From: an uncultured Mitsuokella sp.
GTDB lineage: Bacteria; Bacillota; Negativicutes; Selenomonadales; Selenomonadaceae
Assembly (NCBI GenBank): GCA_945873115.1
Contig: CAMCBT010000008.1
Location: forward strand, 1 to 57,182
Reading direction: 5' to 3'
Length of the DNA stretch: 57,182 nucleotides
Of this stretch, positions 50,018 to 57,182 are shown in pieces; position 1 is the first letter of the stretch, and each line of letters begins with the position of its first letter. The notes below the pieces were generated by a model, which was not told the origin of the DNA, did not search any database, and worked only from the letters and a program-made list of their open reading frames with translations. A program made the translations under genes and the position numbers.

Positions 50018-50653
50018 GTGGAGATGCTGACATCGAGGGAAATATATGAGAGACTAATAACTGGCTACGGCCAGCCTGACTGGTGGCCGGGTACGCCGTA
50101 TGCCATCATGGTTACGGCTATACTGGTGCAGAATACTGCTTGGAGCAATGTTGAAAAGGCGGTAGCTGAGATGGGAGAGCGGCTGATGCCAAAGTATATT
50201 GACAGCTTGACGGATGAAGAACTGCAGCCTCTTATCCGCTCCTGCGGTTTCTATTGTGCCAAGGCCAGATATGTAAAAGCCGTGACCGCATGGTTCCAGG
50301 CGTATAGCTATGAGGGAGGGCGAGTGTGGGAAAAGTCTCTGCATGATGTGCGGCAGGAGTTGCTGGCTCTGCCGGGTATTGGTGCAGAAATGGCAGATGC
50401 CATTCTAACCTATGCTTTCCGTATGCCATCCTTCGTGCTGGATGCCTATACACGGCGGTTCTTGGAGCGGCTCGGTTATAGTTTCAAGACGGACGATGAG
50501 CGGAGGGCATTTCTAACAGAGAGGATAGAGCATAGCGCGGATATGTATGGCTGGTATCACTGGGCATTGCCGGAGCATGGCAAGGCGAGATGCGGGAAAA
50601 GGGCTAAGTGCGAAGGGTGCGTGTTTGGGGATGTGTGTCGATTTACATATTAG
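50018..50653 (+). CDS. HhH-GPD DNA glycosylase, endonuclease III-like (MagIII type)
   Basis: This 211-residue protein has WWPGTPYAIMVTAILVQNTAWSNVEKA at the N-terminus, the helix-hairpin-helix LPGIGAEMADAIL, the catalytic-Asp segment FVLDAYTRRFLERLG, and a C-terminal 4Fe-4S cysteine cluster (CGKRAKCEGCVFGDVC). The position of the endonuclease III catalytic lysine is Glu here, so it should be a monofunctional glycosylase, perhaps removing 3-methyladenine. The GTG start is eight bases after GGGAG; ATG 50024 is an alternative. Confidence 0.86.
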   Translation: MEMLTSREIYERLITGYGQPDWWPGTPYAIMVTAILVQNTAWSNVEKAVAEMGERLMPKYIDSLTDEELQPLIRSCGFYCAKARYVKAVTAWFQAYSYEGGRVWEKSLHDVRQELLALPGIGAEMADAILTYAFRMPSFVLDAYTRRFLERLGYSFKTDDERRAFLTERIEHSADMYGWYHWALPEHGKARCGKRAKCEGCVFGDVCRFTY

Positions 50654-50690
50654 ATAGGGGTGTTTTAGGCTTCCAGAAGAAGATAAAGAA

Positions 50691-50879
50691 ATGATGCGGC
50701 AAGGATTTGATACCCAGCTAAGCGAGGAAGAAATTAAATGTCTGTACAGTTTTGCTGAGAAAAACGCAATGGAAGAGCTTGTGGGTGTTGAACTAGAAGA
50801 ATTAAAGCGCCATGCGTTGTGTTGCACGGCTTCCCTCACTACAAAATGGAAGGCACTACTTGGTGCGGAGGTACGATGA
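50691..50879 (+). CDS. Small hypothetical acidic protein
   Basis: This is a 62-residue frame (QGFDTQLSEEEIKCLYSFAEKNAMEELVGVELEELKRHALCC). It is mostly helical, with a coding-like upstream extension to a TAG at 50655. No strong ribosome binding site is seen. It may be a remnant of a longer gene. Confidence 0.35.
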   Translation: MMRQGFDTQLSEEEIKCLYSFAEKNAMEELVGVELEELKRHALCCTASLTTKWKALLGAEVR

Positions 50880-50923
50880 CACAGTGAGGATGGAAGATAA
50901 AGAAATATTGGATGAACGGAAAG

Positions 50924-50961
50924 ACTCTGTATACCAACAAATGATAAGCAGAGTTTTTTTT
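50924..50961 (+). terminator. Terminator upstream of the restriction-modification operon
   Basis: ACTCTG/CAGAGT arms are followed by eight T. The 214-base gap to the HTH gene holds this and the promoter below. Confidence 0.75.
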
Positions 50962-51021
50962 ATATAAAATTAACGCCAAATGTAACTATATATCAAAGAA
51001 TACTATTAAATATCAAAAATG

Positions 51022-51050
51022 TCGACAGAAATATTTATGTATGATAAAAT
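51022..51050 (+). promoter_or_regulatory. Promoter of the LlaJI-type operon
   Basis: TCGACA at 51022-51027 and TAAAAT at 51045-51050 are 17 bases apart, 44 bases before the HTH gene. GTCGAC overlaps the -35 box. No GACGC or GCGTC site is seen in the promoter. Confidence 0.65.
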
Positions 51051-51093
51051 ACACGGCGTATAACCATATAGGTACTTTAGGGAGGAGTTTCAG

Positions 51094-51285
51094 ATGGGAA
51101 GTTACTCTGAAGAAGGATACATAAGCCTTGAGGAAGCCGCAAGTTTTCTAAATATAAAACCAGTTACATTGAGAAAATGGATAAAAGAACGATCAGATTT
51201 GCCCGCTCATCAAATAGGTCGTTTATGGAAATTTAAATGCTCAGAGTTGGACGAGTGGGTAAAAAGTGGCAAGAGTGCTAAATAA
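51094..51285 (+). CDS. Excisionase/MerR-like helix-turn-helix protein
   Basis: This 63-residue protein is a single HTH_17-type domain: GYISLEEAASFLNIKPVTLRKWIKE then QIGRLWKFKCSELDEWVKSG. Such proteins bind DNA as small winged-helix units in phage excision and in some restriction systems. The start ATG follows GGGAGGAG. It is the first gene of the restriction-modification operon, 31 bases before the first methyltransferase, so a role as its regulator is plausible but not shown. Confidence 0.85.
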   Translation: MGSYSEEGYISLEEAASFLNIKPVTLRKWIKERSDLPAHQIGRLWKFKCSELDEWVKSGKSAK

Positions 51286-51316
51286 TGTTTTTAGTTTATA
51301 AAGCAGGGAGTATTTA

Positions 51317-52378
51317 ATGGACGAAGAAATTGTTGCAGTTAGTCTCTTTTCTGGAGCTGGTGGCTTGGATATAGCTAGTTTTATGGCTGGAATCCCCGTT
51401 GTATCCAGTACTGATTTTGATGCGGATTGCATCCAAACATTGAAGTCTAACGAAAAATTGTTTGGTAATACAGAAATAATTGAGGGCGATTTACACAAAA
51501 TTGAAAGTGATGTCTTTTACGATATAGTCAAAAAGCACAATCCTAAAAAATTTATTGTAATTGGCGGTGCGCCATGTCAACCTTTTTCCAAAGCTGGTTA
51601 TTGGGTTGGGAACACAACTAGAAAAGGAATTAATGATCCTAGAGCTACTTTGGTTGACGAATATCTGCGCGTTGTTGTGGATATTAAACCAGATGGCTTT
51701 GTATTTGAAAATGTGGAGAGTTTAATGCACCCTACCAATCGTTCCATCATAGACAAATTTGTAGAAATAATCACAGAAAGTGGATATAAATATACAATCG
51801 TTAGAGCCAATGCACTGGATTATGGAGTTCCTCAGAAAAGAAAACGCTTGTTTATAATAGGTACCAAAGGCAATTTTAAATCAAATGAACCTCGCAAGAC
51901 TCACTGTGACCCTAGTAAGTGTGCAGAAACTGGTCTTTTGCCGTATGCTACAGCTGGTGAATATATAAAAGACTTCGATGGTGATGAATATTTTGAGGAA
52001 TATGAAGTTGCAAAAGGTGGAACATATTACAATGATTTATGTGAAGTTCCTCCGGGAATGAATTATAAAGCTTTGACAGCATGGGCAGGATATCCAAATC
52101 CAAAATTTGTCGCGGATAAACGGTTTTGGAGTTTCTTGCTGAAATTATCTCCAGATATGCCATCTTGGACAATCACGGCACAGCCAGGACCTTGGGTGGG
52201 ACCGTTCCACTGGAATAATAGAAGGTTAAGAGCGCCGGAGGCAGCTGCAATTCAAACATTTCCTAGAGAATACAAATTCTATGGTAATAGACGGTCTGTC
52301 CAGAAACAAATAGGAAACGCTGTGCCATGTTTGATGGGGAAAGCTATGATAGAATTTTTAAAGGAGAGTCTGTATTAA
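51317..52378 (+). CDS. C5-cytosine DNA methyltransferase, first (M1) of an LlaJI-type system
   Basis: This enzyme methylates cytosine at C5 to protect host DNA. The 353-residue protein has motif I FSGAGGLDIA (residues 11-20), motif IV GGAPCQPFSKAG with catalytic Cys87, motif VI ENV (131-133), motif VIII YGVPQKRKRLFIIG, and motif X IGNAVP near the C-terminus. The target-recognition region (residues ~195-290) includes YEVAKGGTYYNDL. GC content is far below that of the core genome. The stop overlaps the second methyltransferase start by one base (TAATG). Confidence 0.94.
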   Translation: MDEEIVAVSLFSGAGGLDIASFMAGIPVVSSTDFDADCIQTLKSNEKLFGNTEIIEGDLHKIESDVFYDIVKKHNPKKFIVIGGAPCQPFSKAGYWVGNTTRKGINDPRATLVDEYLRVVVDIKPDGFVFENVESLMHPTNRSIIDKFVEIITESGYKYTIVRANALDYGVPQKRKRLFIIGTKGNFKSNEPRKTHCDPSKCAETGLLPYATAGEYIKDFDGDEYFEEYEVAKGGTYYNDLCEVPPGMNYKALTAWAGYPNPKFVADKRFWSFLLKLSPDMPSWTITAQPGPWVGPFHWNNRRLRAPEAAAIQTFPREYKFYGNRRSVQKQIGNAVPCLMGKAMIEFLKESLY

Positions 52379-53478
52379 TGCCAAATGTATTAAGTATTTT
52401 TTCCGGTGGTGGAGGCATCGATTGTGGATTTAAAAAAGCTGGATTCCAAATTTGTTTTTCTACTGATTTTTGGAAACCAGCCTGTGATACCCTTGAAAAA
52501 AATAAAGTAGGTAAGCTAGTAGTTTGTGATGATATACGAAATATTGACTATGACGCACAACTGGCTAAAATCGGAATGAAAAAAAGCGATATTGATGTTT
52601 TGGTGGGAGGCCCTCCATGTCCTGCATATTCAAAATCACGTTTCTACAGAACGGACAAAAAACGTGCATTGGAGGATGAGAATTCATTTACGCTTTTTGA
52701 GTATTTTCGGGCTCTTGATGAAATTAGACCTAAGGTGTTTTTCTTTGAGAATGTTTTTGGGTTTGTATATAAACCACATAAAGCAGCATTTGACTTATTG
52801 AAGTCTAAAGCTAATGAATATGGTTACGAAATTAATTTTAAGGTTGTCAATACAGCAAATTACGGAATCCCGCAAACGCGTGAGCGATTTATTTGCGTGG
52901 GAGTCAGAAAGGATTTTGGAAAGAAATTTATATTTCCAGAGGAAACTCACTATGACCCAGAAAAATCGAATGGCAATGAGGAACAAAAAAAATTACCTTG
53001 GGTAACTTGTGGTGATGTTATCGGTGACTTAGATTACGATTTGCCGGAAGATAAGGATATGCAAGCTGGTTCAAAACATAAAGAACTGTTGAAATTAGTA
53101 CCGCCTGGAGATAATTATCTATATTTTACGGAAAAACGCGGTTATCCAAATCCAATTTTCAAGTGGCGTTCTAGGTATTGGTCTTTTTTACTAAAACTTT
53201 CGCCCACTCGTCCGTCATGGACTATTCAAGCAAGTTTTTCAAATAACATGGGGCCCTTTCACTGGAAAAATCGGTTTTTGAGAATTAATGAGATAAAACG
53301 AATTCAAACGTTTGATGATACATATGATTTGTGCGGAGACTTCAGAGATCAATGGAGGCAGGTTGGTAACGCTGTTCCTGTAAAGATGGCTCAAATAATA
53401 GCTACAGCTATTGGGGAGCAGTATTTTTTCTGCCTCGATGAAAAGGAGTATTATAGATGGCCGAATATGAGTTCGTAA
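52378..53478 (+). CDS. C5-cytosine DNA methyltransferase, second (M2) of an LlaJI-type system
   Basis: This 366-residue enzyme has motif I FSGGGGIDCGFKKAG, motif IV GGPPCPAYSKSR with catalytic Cys81, ENV at 124-126, YGIPQTRERFICVG and VGNAVP. It shares the WSFLLKLSP and PSWTI...FHWKNR blocks with the first methyltransferase, so the two are related. An asymmetric target needs one enzyme per strand, which explains the pair. The start is ATG 52378, after AAAGGAGAG; an upstream in-frame ATG at 52327 lies inside M1. The last 22 bases overlap the next gene. Confidence 0.94.
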   Translation: MPNVLSIFSGGGGIDCGFKKAGFQICFSTDFWKPACDTLEKNKVGKLVVCDDIRNIDYDAQLAKIGMKKSDIDVLVGGPPCPAYSKSRFYRTDKKRALEDENSFTLFEYFRALDEIRPKVFFFENVFGFVYKPHKAAFDLLKSKANEYGYEINFKVVNTANYGIPQTRERFICVGVRKDFGKKFIFPEETHYDPEKSNGNEEQKKLPWVTCGDVIGDLDYDLPEDKDMQAGSKHKELLKLVPPGDNYLYFTEKRGYPNPIFKWRSRYWSFLLKLSPTRPSWTIQASFSNNMGPFHWKNRFLRINEIKRIQTFDDTYDLCGDFRDQWRQVGNAVPVKMAQIIATAIGEQYFFCLDEKEYYRWPNMSS

Positions 53479-55091
53479 ATAAAAAAGGCGAAATTGTAGC
53501 AGAGGATTACAGACAAAACACATACTTATCATCTGATAGAGTTAAGGAGATTCTCAAAAATTCTCTCCTATTATTTTATCCGAATGTAAGTATTGAAAAC
53601 GTGGATGGTTTGAGTGATGTATACCATGTCATGAGCAATGACGCCTCAATGGTGCAGAATATATATTTTTGTTGTAAAGGCGTAACTCCCGGTGGAAGAA
53701 AAGGGCTTAAGGACGAGCAGCGGATACAACCAAAGGCTAAATTTATAAATTTTGTATATGATAAGGAATGTAAAGGTGATATAGGAATCTTCCTTGGAAT
53801 ATACACAAAGGAAGAAGCAATTGTATTTTGTGCATGGAAGGCATCACCATCTGAGGCCAAAGAAGATACCCCTATCTCAAAACAAATAAAGATTTCATGC
53901 ATTGCTACTGCGTTAAAGGAAGGATTTGCTCAATATAGCAAAGGCAACAATGAATATGCATGTGCATTCAAACCAGAATTTCTGTGCTTTTACATTCGCA
54001 ACCGAAAATGGTTACATTCTGGATTTATGAAAAATGTTACGGATAATGCGGGGTTCAAAATAAATGAAACTGAAGATAATAGATTGGAGATTAGACATCA
54101 TACTAGTCTAAAATCAGATAAATCTCTAAATCGCATTTTGTTTGGCGCACCTGGCACAGGAAAAAGTTATACGCTTAATAAAGAGGTCAAGGAATTACTA
54201 GGCGGAGATGTTGAGGATGGATATGAGCGTGTGACCTTTCATCCCGATTATTCTTATGCCAATTTCGTAGGTGCATATAAGCCTGTTCCTTTTATAGATG
54301 ATGATGGAAAAGATGCCATCACATATTCTTACGTTCCGGGACCGTTCATGCGGGTATATGTAAACGCCCTTAAAAATAGTCGCACAGATAATATCCGTCC
54401 GTTTCTTCTTATCATCGAGGAGATAAATCGTGCGAATGTAGCTGCTGTATTTGGGGATATATTCCAGTTGCTTGACCGTGACGATGATGGTGTCAGCGAT
54501 TATCCAATCCAAGCCACAGAGGACATCAAAAAATACCTGGCAGAAGAGTTGGGTGGCCAGCCAAGCGATTACAGAAAAATTTTAATCCCAAACAATATGT
54601 TCATCTGGGCAACTATGAATAGTGCCGACCAAGGCGTATTTCCCATGGATACGGCGTTTAAACGCAGATGGGATTTTACCTACATTGGCATAAACGCATC
54701 CGAAGAAGGTATCCAAGGGAAAGAGGTTCTGCTCGGCAAAGGCGACAATCAACGTAACGTTGATTGGAATGTTCTACGTAGAGCCATAAACGACAAATTA
54801 TCGTCGCTCAAAATAAATGAGGACAAGTTATTGGGACCCTATTTCCTTTCCAAGAAAATTGTACCCACGGAAGAACCGATAAATGCGGAAACGTTTATTA
54901 ATGCGTTTAAAAATAAGGTCTTGATGTATCTTTTTGACGATGCGGCAAAGCAAAAGCGGTCGGCCATATTTGCGGACAGTGTCGATACCACCAAGTATTC
55001 TGCCATATGTGATGCCTTTGACGAAAAAGGTGTATTTGTCTTTTGTCAAGAGATTAGCAATCGGTTCATTAAAAAGGATGAATCTGCATGA
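53457..55091 (+). CDS. McrB-like AAA+ GTPase subunit (R1) of an LlaJI-type restriction system
   Basis: This 544-residue protein has an N-terminal ~190-residue domain, probably for DNA recognition, and an McrB-type AAA+ motor. The motor has Walker A GAPGTGKS (residues 230-237), FHPDYSYANFVGAYKP, Walker B LLIIEEINRANVAAVFGDI and the McrB signature MNSADQGVFPMDTAFKRRWDF. In McrBC relatives GTP hydrolysis drives translocation before cleavage. The start ATG 53457 follows AAAAGGAG and overlaps M2. Its stop overlaps R2 by four bases (ATGA). Confidence 0.92.
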   Translation: MAEYEFVNKKGEIVAEDYRQNTYLSSDRVKEILKNSLLLFYPNVSIENVDGLSDVYHVMSNDASMVQNIYFCCKGVTPGGRKGLKDEQRIQPKAKFINFVYDKECKGDIGIFLGIYTKEEAIVFCAWKASPSEAKEDTPISKQIKISCIATALKEGFAQYSKGNNEYACAFKPEFLCFYIRNRKWLHSGFMKNVTDNAGFKINETEDNRLEIRHHTSLKSDKSLNRILFGAPGTGKSYTLNKEVKELLGGDVEDGYERVTFHPDYSYANFVGAYKPVPFIDDDGKDAITYSYVPGPFMRVYVNALKNSRTDNIRPFLLIIEEINRANVAAVFGDIFQLLDRDDDGVSDYPIQATEDIKKYLAEELGGQPSDYRKILIPNNMFIWATMNSADQGVFPMDTAFKRRWDFTYIGINASEEGIQGKEVLLGKGDNQRNVDWNVLRRAINDKLSSLKINEDKLLGPYFLSKKIVPTEEPINAETFINAFKNKVLMYLFDDAAKQKRSAIFADSVDTTKYSAICDAFDEKGVFVFCQEISNRFIKKDESA

Positions 55092-56497
55092 TTTCCAAAT
55101 TTATAATGGAGCAAAAACGCTACACGCAGAAGGAATTGGGACGAATTCTTGAATGCACCGAGGAGAATATTGTACCCATCATGCGAAAACTAAAAGAGTA
55201 CGGCATTCTCAAAGCTGTTAAGAATTCTGACATACAGAAGGATATGACTGAACTGGTCGAGGAGCAAGTCGAAACTAATGATGTCATTTCTGGAGATACT
55301 GATTACCTTTACATATTCCTTTTTGTTGGAATAATCATTGTCTCCGGACGTGTTTTGAAATGTTACCCCAAATATCTCTTCTCGGAAAAAGAGCCAAGAG
55401 ATGAATTAAAACAGGTGCTTCGTGTCCTTGAGAAGTACAATTCCAAAGAACAGATTATCAGAATGTATAATGGTAGCGATGAAGGCACAACATACAATAA
55501 ATTGGCTTTGCTGTTGTTTTTGCTTGAAGACTATTATGAAAATGGTACATATGTAAATACACATGATATCGTCGAAATAAACGGAACCGGCGAAATTTTT
55601 TGGGATAAGACGATAAACGAATCGTTCATGTTTTTAAGCAATAATCGACCGTACTATACGGAATTAAAGACACGGAAGAGAACGGAAGACACCTTCGATT
55701 ATTTTAAACGGTTGCATGAATGCATTCTGACATTGGCGTCCAAAGAACTGAAACAAAGTGATATTCTTGACCTTTTTGAAATTATGCCGGTAGATATGTC
55801 GGACGAAACTTTGGATGATTTTGGCGAAGATGATTACATATTGTACCGCATCGAGCAGGAGTTGAATGCCCAATTTAGTACACGGAAACAAATCTTGCTC
55901 AAAGCTATTTATTCGTATATCAGTCAACGTAGCGGACTTTATGATGTAGATTCCCTCTCGATGTTTGGAACTAATCATTTTAACCTCGTGTGGGAAGATG
56001 TATGCGCCGATGTTATGGACAATAAATTGCAAACGTCCATTTCCGCTTTACACCTCCCCGTATCTCTGCAAGAGGGCTATTCTTCGCAAGGCTCTCTGAA
56101 ACTTATTGATTTGATAGAACGACCGATTTGGGAAGGAGAAGATTTTTTTCATACTGCCACAGACACTCTTATCCCCGACTTGGTTTCCATCTACGATAAG
56201 GATGGAAGTTATCATTTCGTTATTTTTGACGCAAAATACTACACGCCGCAGTTGACGAAAGGTAAAACGCTTCGAGGTCAACCAGGCATTGAGTCCATAA
56301 CAAAGCAGTATTTATACCAACTTGCTTTTAAAGAATTCATAGAAGCACAGAATATCGATTCGGTATCGAATTGTTTTTTGATGCCGACCGAAGGTGACAT
56401 GATTATTTCCAAGGGCACAGCAAGCCTGCCGATGCTTGACAAATTAGGTTTAGAAAAGATAGCTGTGCGTTTTCTTCCTGCAAAAAAAAATGTATGA
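55088..56497 (+). CDS. LlaJI-family restriction endonuclease subunit (R2)
   Basis: This 469-residue protein resembles the LlaJI R2 endonuclease. The first ~55 residues look like a winged helix (YTQKELGRILECTEENIVPIMRKLKEYGILK). A middle helical region follows, then a PD-(D/E)XK core: IPDLVSIYDKDG with Asp364 and FVIFDAKYY with Asp381 and Lys383. The order M1-M2-R1-R2 with R1 McrB-like is the LlaJI layout. LlaJI itself recognises GACGC; specificity here is untested. A hairpin terminator follows at 56572. Confidence 0.88.
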   Translation: MISKFIMEQKRYTQKELGRILECTEENIVPIMRKLKEYGILKAVKNSDIQKDMTELVEEQVETNDVISGDTDYLYIFLFVGIIIVSGRVLKCYPKYLFSEKEPRDELKQVLRVLEKYNSKEQIIRMYNGSDEGTTYNKLALLLFLLEDYYENGTYVNTHDIVEINGTGEIFWDKTINESFMFLSNNRPYYTELKTRKRTEDTFDYFKRLHECILTLASKELKQSDILDLFEIMPVDMSDETLDDFGEDDYILYRIEQELNAQFSTRKQILLKAIYSYISQRSGLYDVDSLSMFGTNHFNLVWEDVCADVMDNKLQTSISALHLPVSLQEGYSSQGSLKLIDLIERPIWEGEDFFHTATDTLIPDLVSIYDKDGSYHFVIFDAKYYTPQLTKGKTLRGQPGIESITKQYLYQLAFKEFIEAQNIDSVSNCFLMPTEGDMIISKGTASLPMLDKLGLEKIAVRFLPAKKNV

Positions 56498-56571
56498 CCA
56501 CTATATAAGCGGTACAAAGATGGATATTTCATTATTGGCGCTTTAGACCGTTATGAGGTATATAGGGTGAC

Positions 56572-56616
56572 AAAGCCCCCTCAAGCAGGAACTCAATTCT
56601 GTTTTATGGGGCTTTT
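56572..56616 (+). terminator. Terminator of the restriction-modification operon
   Basis: AAAGCCCC/GGGGCTTT arms are followed by one further T. The loop is long (28 bases), so the efficiency is uncertain. Confidence 0.65.
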
Positions 56617-56848
56617 AGCATGCAGGTATCATGGTTCTGCACAGGCGTTCCCAGCAAATTTAACGGCATAATCACGAAGTAGTTTTTGATTGAAATCAAT
56701 ATACTGTAGGTTTGTCAATGATGTGAGACTGACAAAATCTATCGATTATGAGGCGTTTCCATAGATGTAATCCATAATATCGCCTTGGATTTTTGGGATA
56801 AGGTAAAATATATTTCGCAAAATCAATTTCATAAAAAAAATAGACGTA

Positions 56849-56906
56849 GTCTATTGCCGCTAGTACAATTAAGTTACCACACCAAATTCGTAAGGAGGCA
56901 ATAGAC
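56849..56906 (+). promoter_or_regulatory. Inverted repeat covering the transposase ribosome binding site
   Basis: GTCTATTGCC (56849-56858) pairs perfectly with GGCAATAGAC (56897-56906). The right arm includes the GG of the AAGGAGG ribosome binding site (56892-56898). The rest of 56,617-56,907 shows no gene; it should contain the left end of the insertion sequence, which I cannot place exactly. Confidence 0.65.
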
Positions 56907-56907
56907 C

Positions 56908-57182
56908 ATGTCTGGTAACATTATACAACTTAACGAGGATCTTATAAAGAATAATTTAAAGGATCTTGTACGCGACAGCGTAGAAGAAACACTGAATGCC
57001 CTGCTCGACCATGAGGCGGACGAACTTGTCCGTGCTGGCAAGTATGAGCGGACGAGAGACCGTAAGGGCTACCGTTCCGGTCATTACGAGCGGAATTTCG
57101 GTACGACTTCCGGTGAAGTCAAGCTGCGCGTGCCCAAACTCAAGGGCATCCAGTTCGAGACGGCCATCATCGAACGCTACAA
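56908..57182 (+). mobile_element. IS256-family transposase, 5' part (continues beyond the window)
   Basis: The frame from ATG 56908 runs to the window edge: ALLDHEADELVRAGKYER, then GYRSGHYERNFGTTSGEVKLRVPKLKGIQF. This is the N-terminus of mutator/IS256-type DDE transposases. Nothing is broken in the ~91 residues seen. It lies just downstream of the AT-rich restriction-modification operon. Confidence 0.92.

Noticed and set aside
1..57182. CRISPR array
   Set aside because: No regularly spaced direct repeats of 25-40 bases were seen on either strand.

Overview
The window reads as chromosomal DNA from a Gram-negative-type (diderm) Firmicute of the Negativicutes, most likely Selenomonadaceae (Selenomonas or a close genus). 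It combines Firmicute traits (cdaA-cdaR-glmM, a T-box before ileS, strong AGGAGG ribosome binding sites, frequent TTG starts) with an outer membrane (BamA, TamB, three Skp/OmpH-like proteins, LpxD, a lipid A-type acyltransferase, a phosphoethanolamine-transferase-like sulfatase and an autotransporter). It also carries motAB and a Na+-pumping decarboxylase. No species can be fixed from sequence alone.

Positions 1 to about 41,040 are GC-rich, densely packed core genome. In order: the 3' end of an autotransporter; a LysR regulator; motAB; acpS and nnrDE; ilvE; the c-di-AMP and cell-wall operon cdaA-cdaR-(FAD protein)-glmM-cbiK; oadG-oadB; a structured leader RNA with cbiL and a BtuF-like binding protein; a T-box with ileS; a CsoR-type repressor and a thioesterase; sbcDC; a convergent phosphoethanolamine transferase; and an envelope-assembly cluster (tamB, a sigma factor, a one-helix membrane protein, bamA, an unknown outer-membrane protein, three skp-like genes, lpxD, a lysophospholipid-type acyltransferase). 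The cobalamin genes around oadGB fit a succinate-to-propionate pathway in which a B12-dependent mutase feeds a Na+-pumping methylmalonyl-CoA decarboxylase. That is inference.

After a tRNA-Gly(CCC) gene at about 41,200 base composition drops and the DNA becomes accessory. It holds a rhodanese/NIF3-like/ArsC-like trio and then many broken genes: an ISL3-type transposase tail, a serine recombinase without its N-terminus, a helicase and a type III Mod remnant, a frameshifted Sel1-repeat gene, a multiply frameshifted Rpn-family gene, and a macrodomain gene with an in-frame TGA. Intact accessory genes include a NadR-like P-loop protein, a DUF2284 protein and a MagIII-like DNA glycosylase.

From 51,022 to 56,616 lies an apparently intact, very AT-rich LlaJI-type restriction-modification operon: a small MerR/excisionase-like HTH protein, two C5-cytosine methyltransferases, an McrB-like AAA+ GTPase and a LlaJI-like PD-(D/E)XK endonuclease, with overlapping or closely spaced genes and its own promoter and terminator. 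The window ends inside an IS256-family transposase whose ribosome binding site lies in an inverted repeat.

The most unusual feature is a roughly 185-nt RNA at 14,674-14,857. A consensus promoter would start it at the first base of its closing helix, and it carries two copies of a hairpin (helix, AG bulge, CCAA/TTGG helix). A third copy lies at 41,095-41,142. I cannot assign it to a known riboswitch class.
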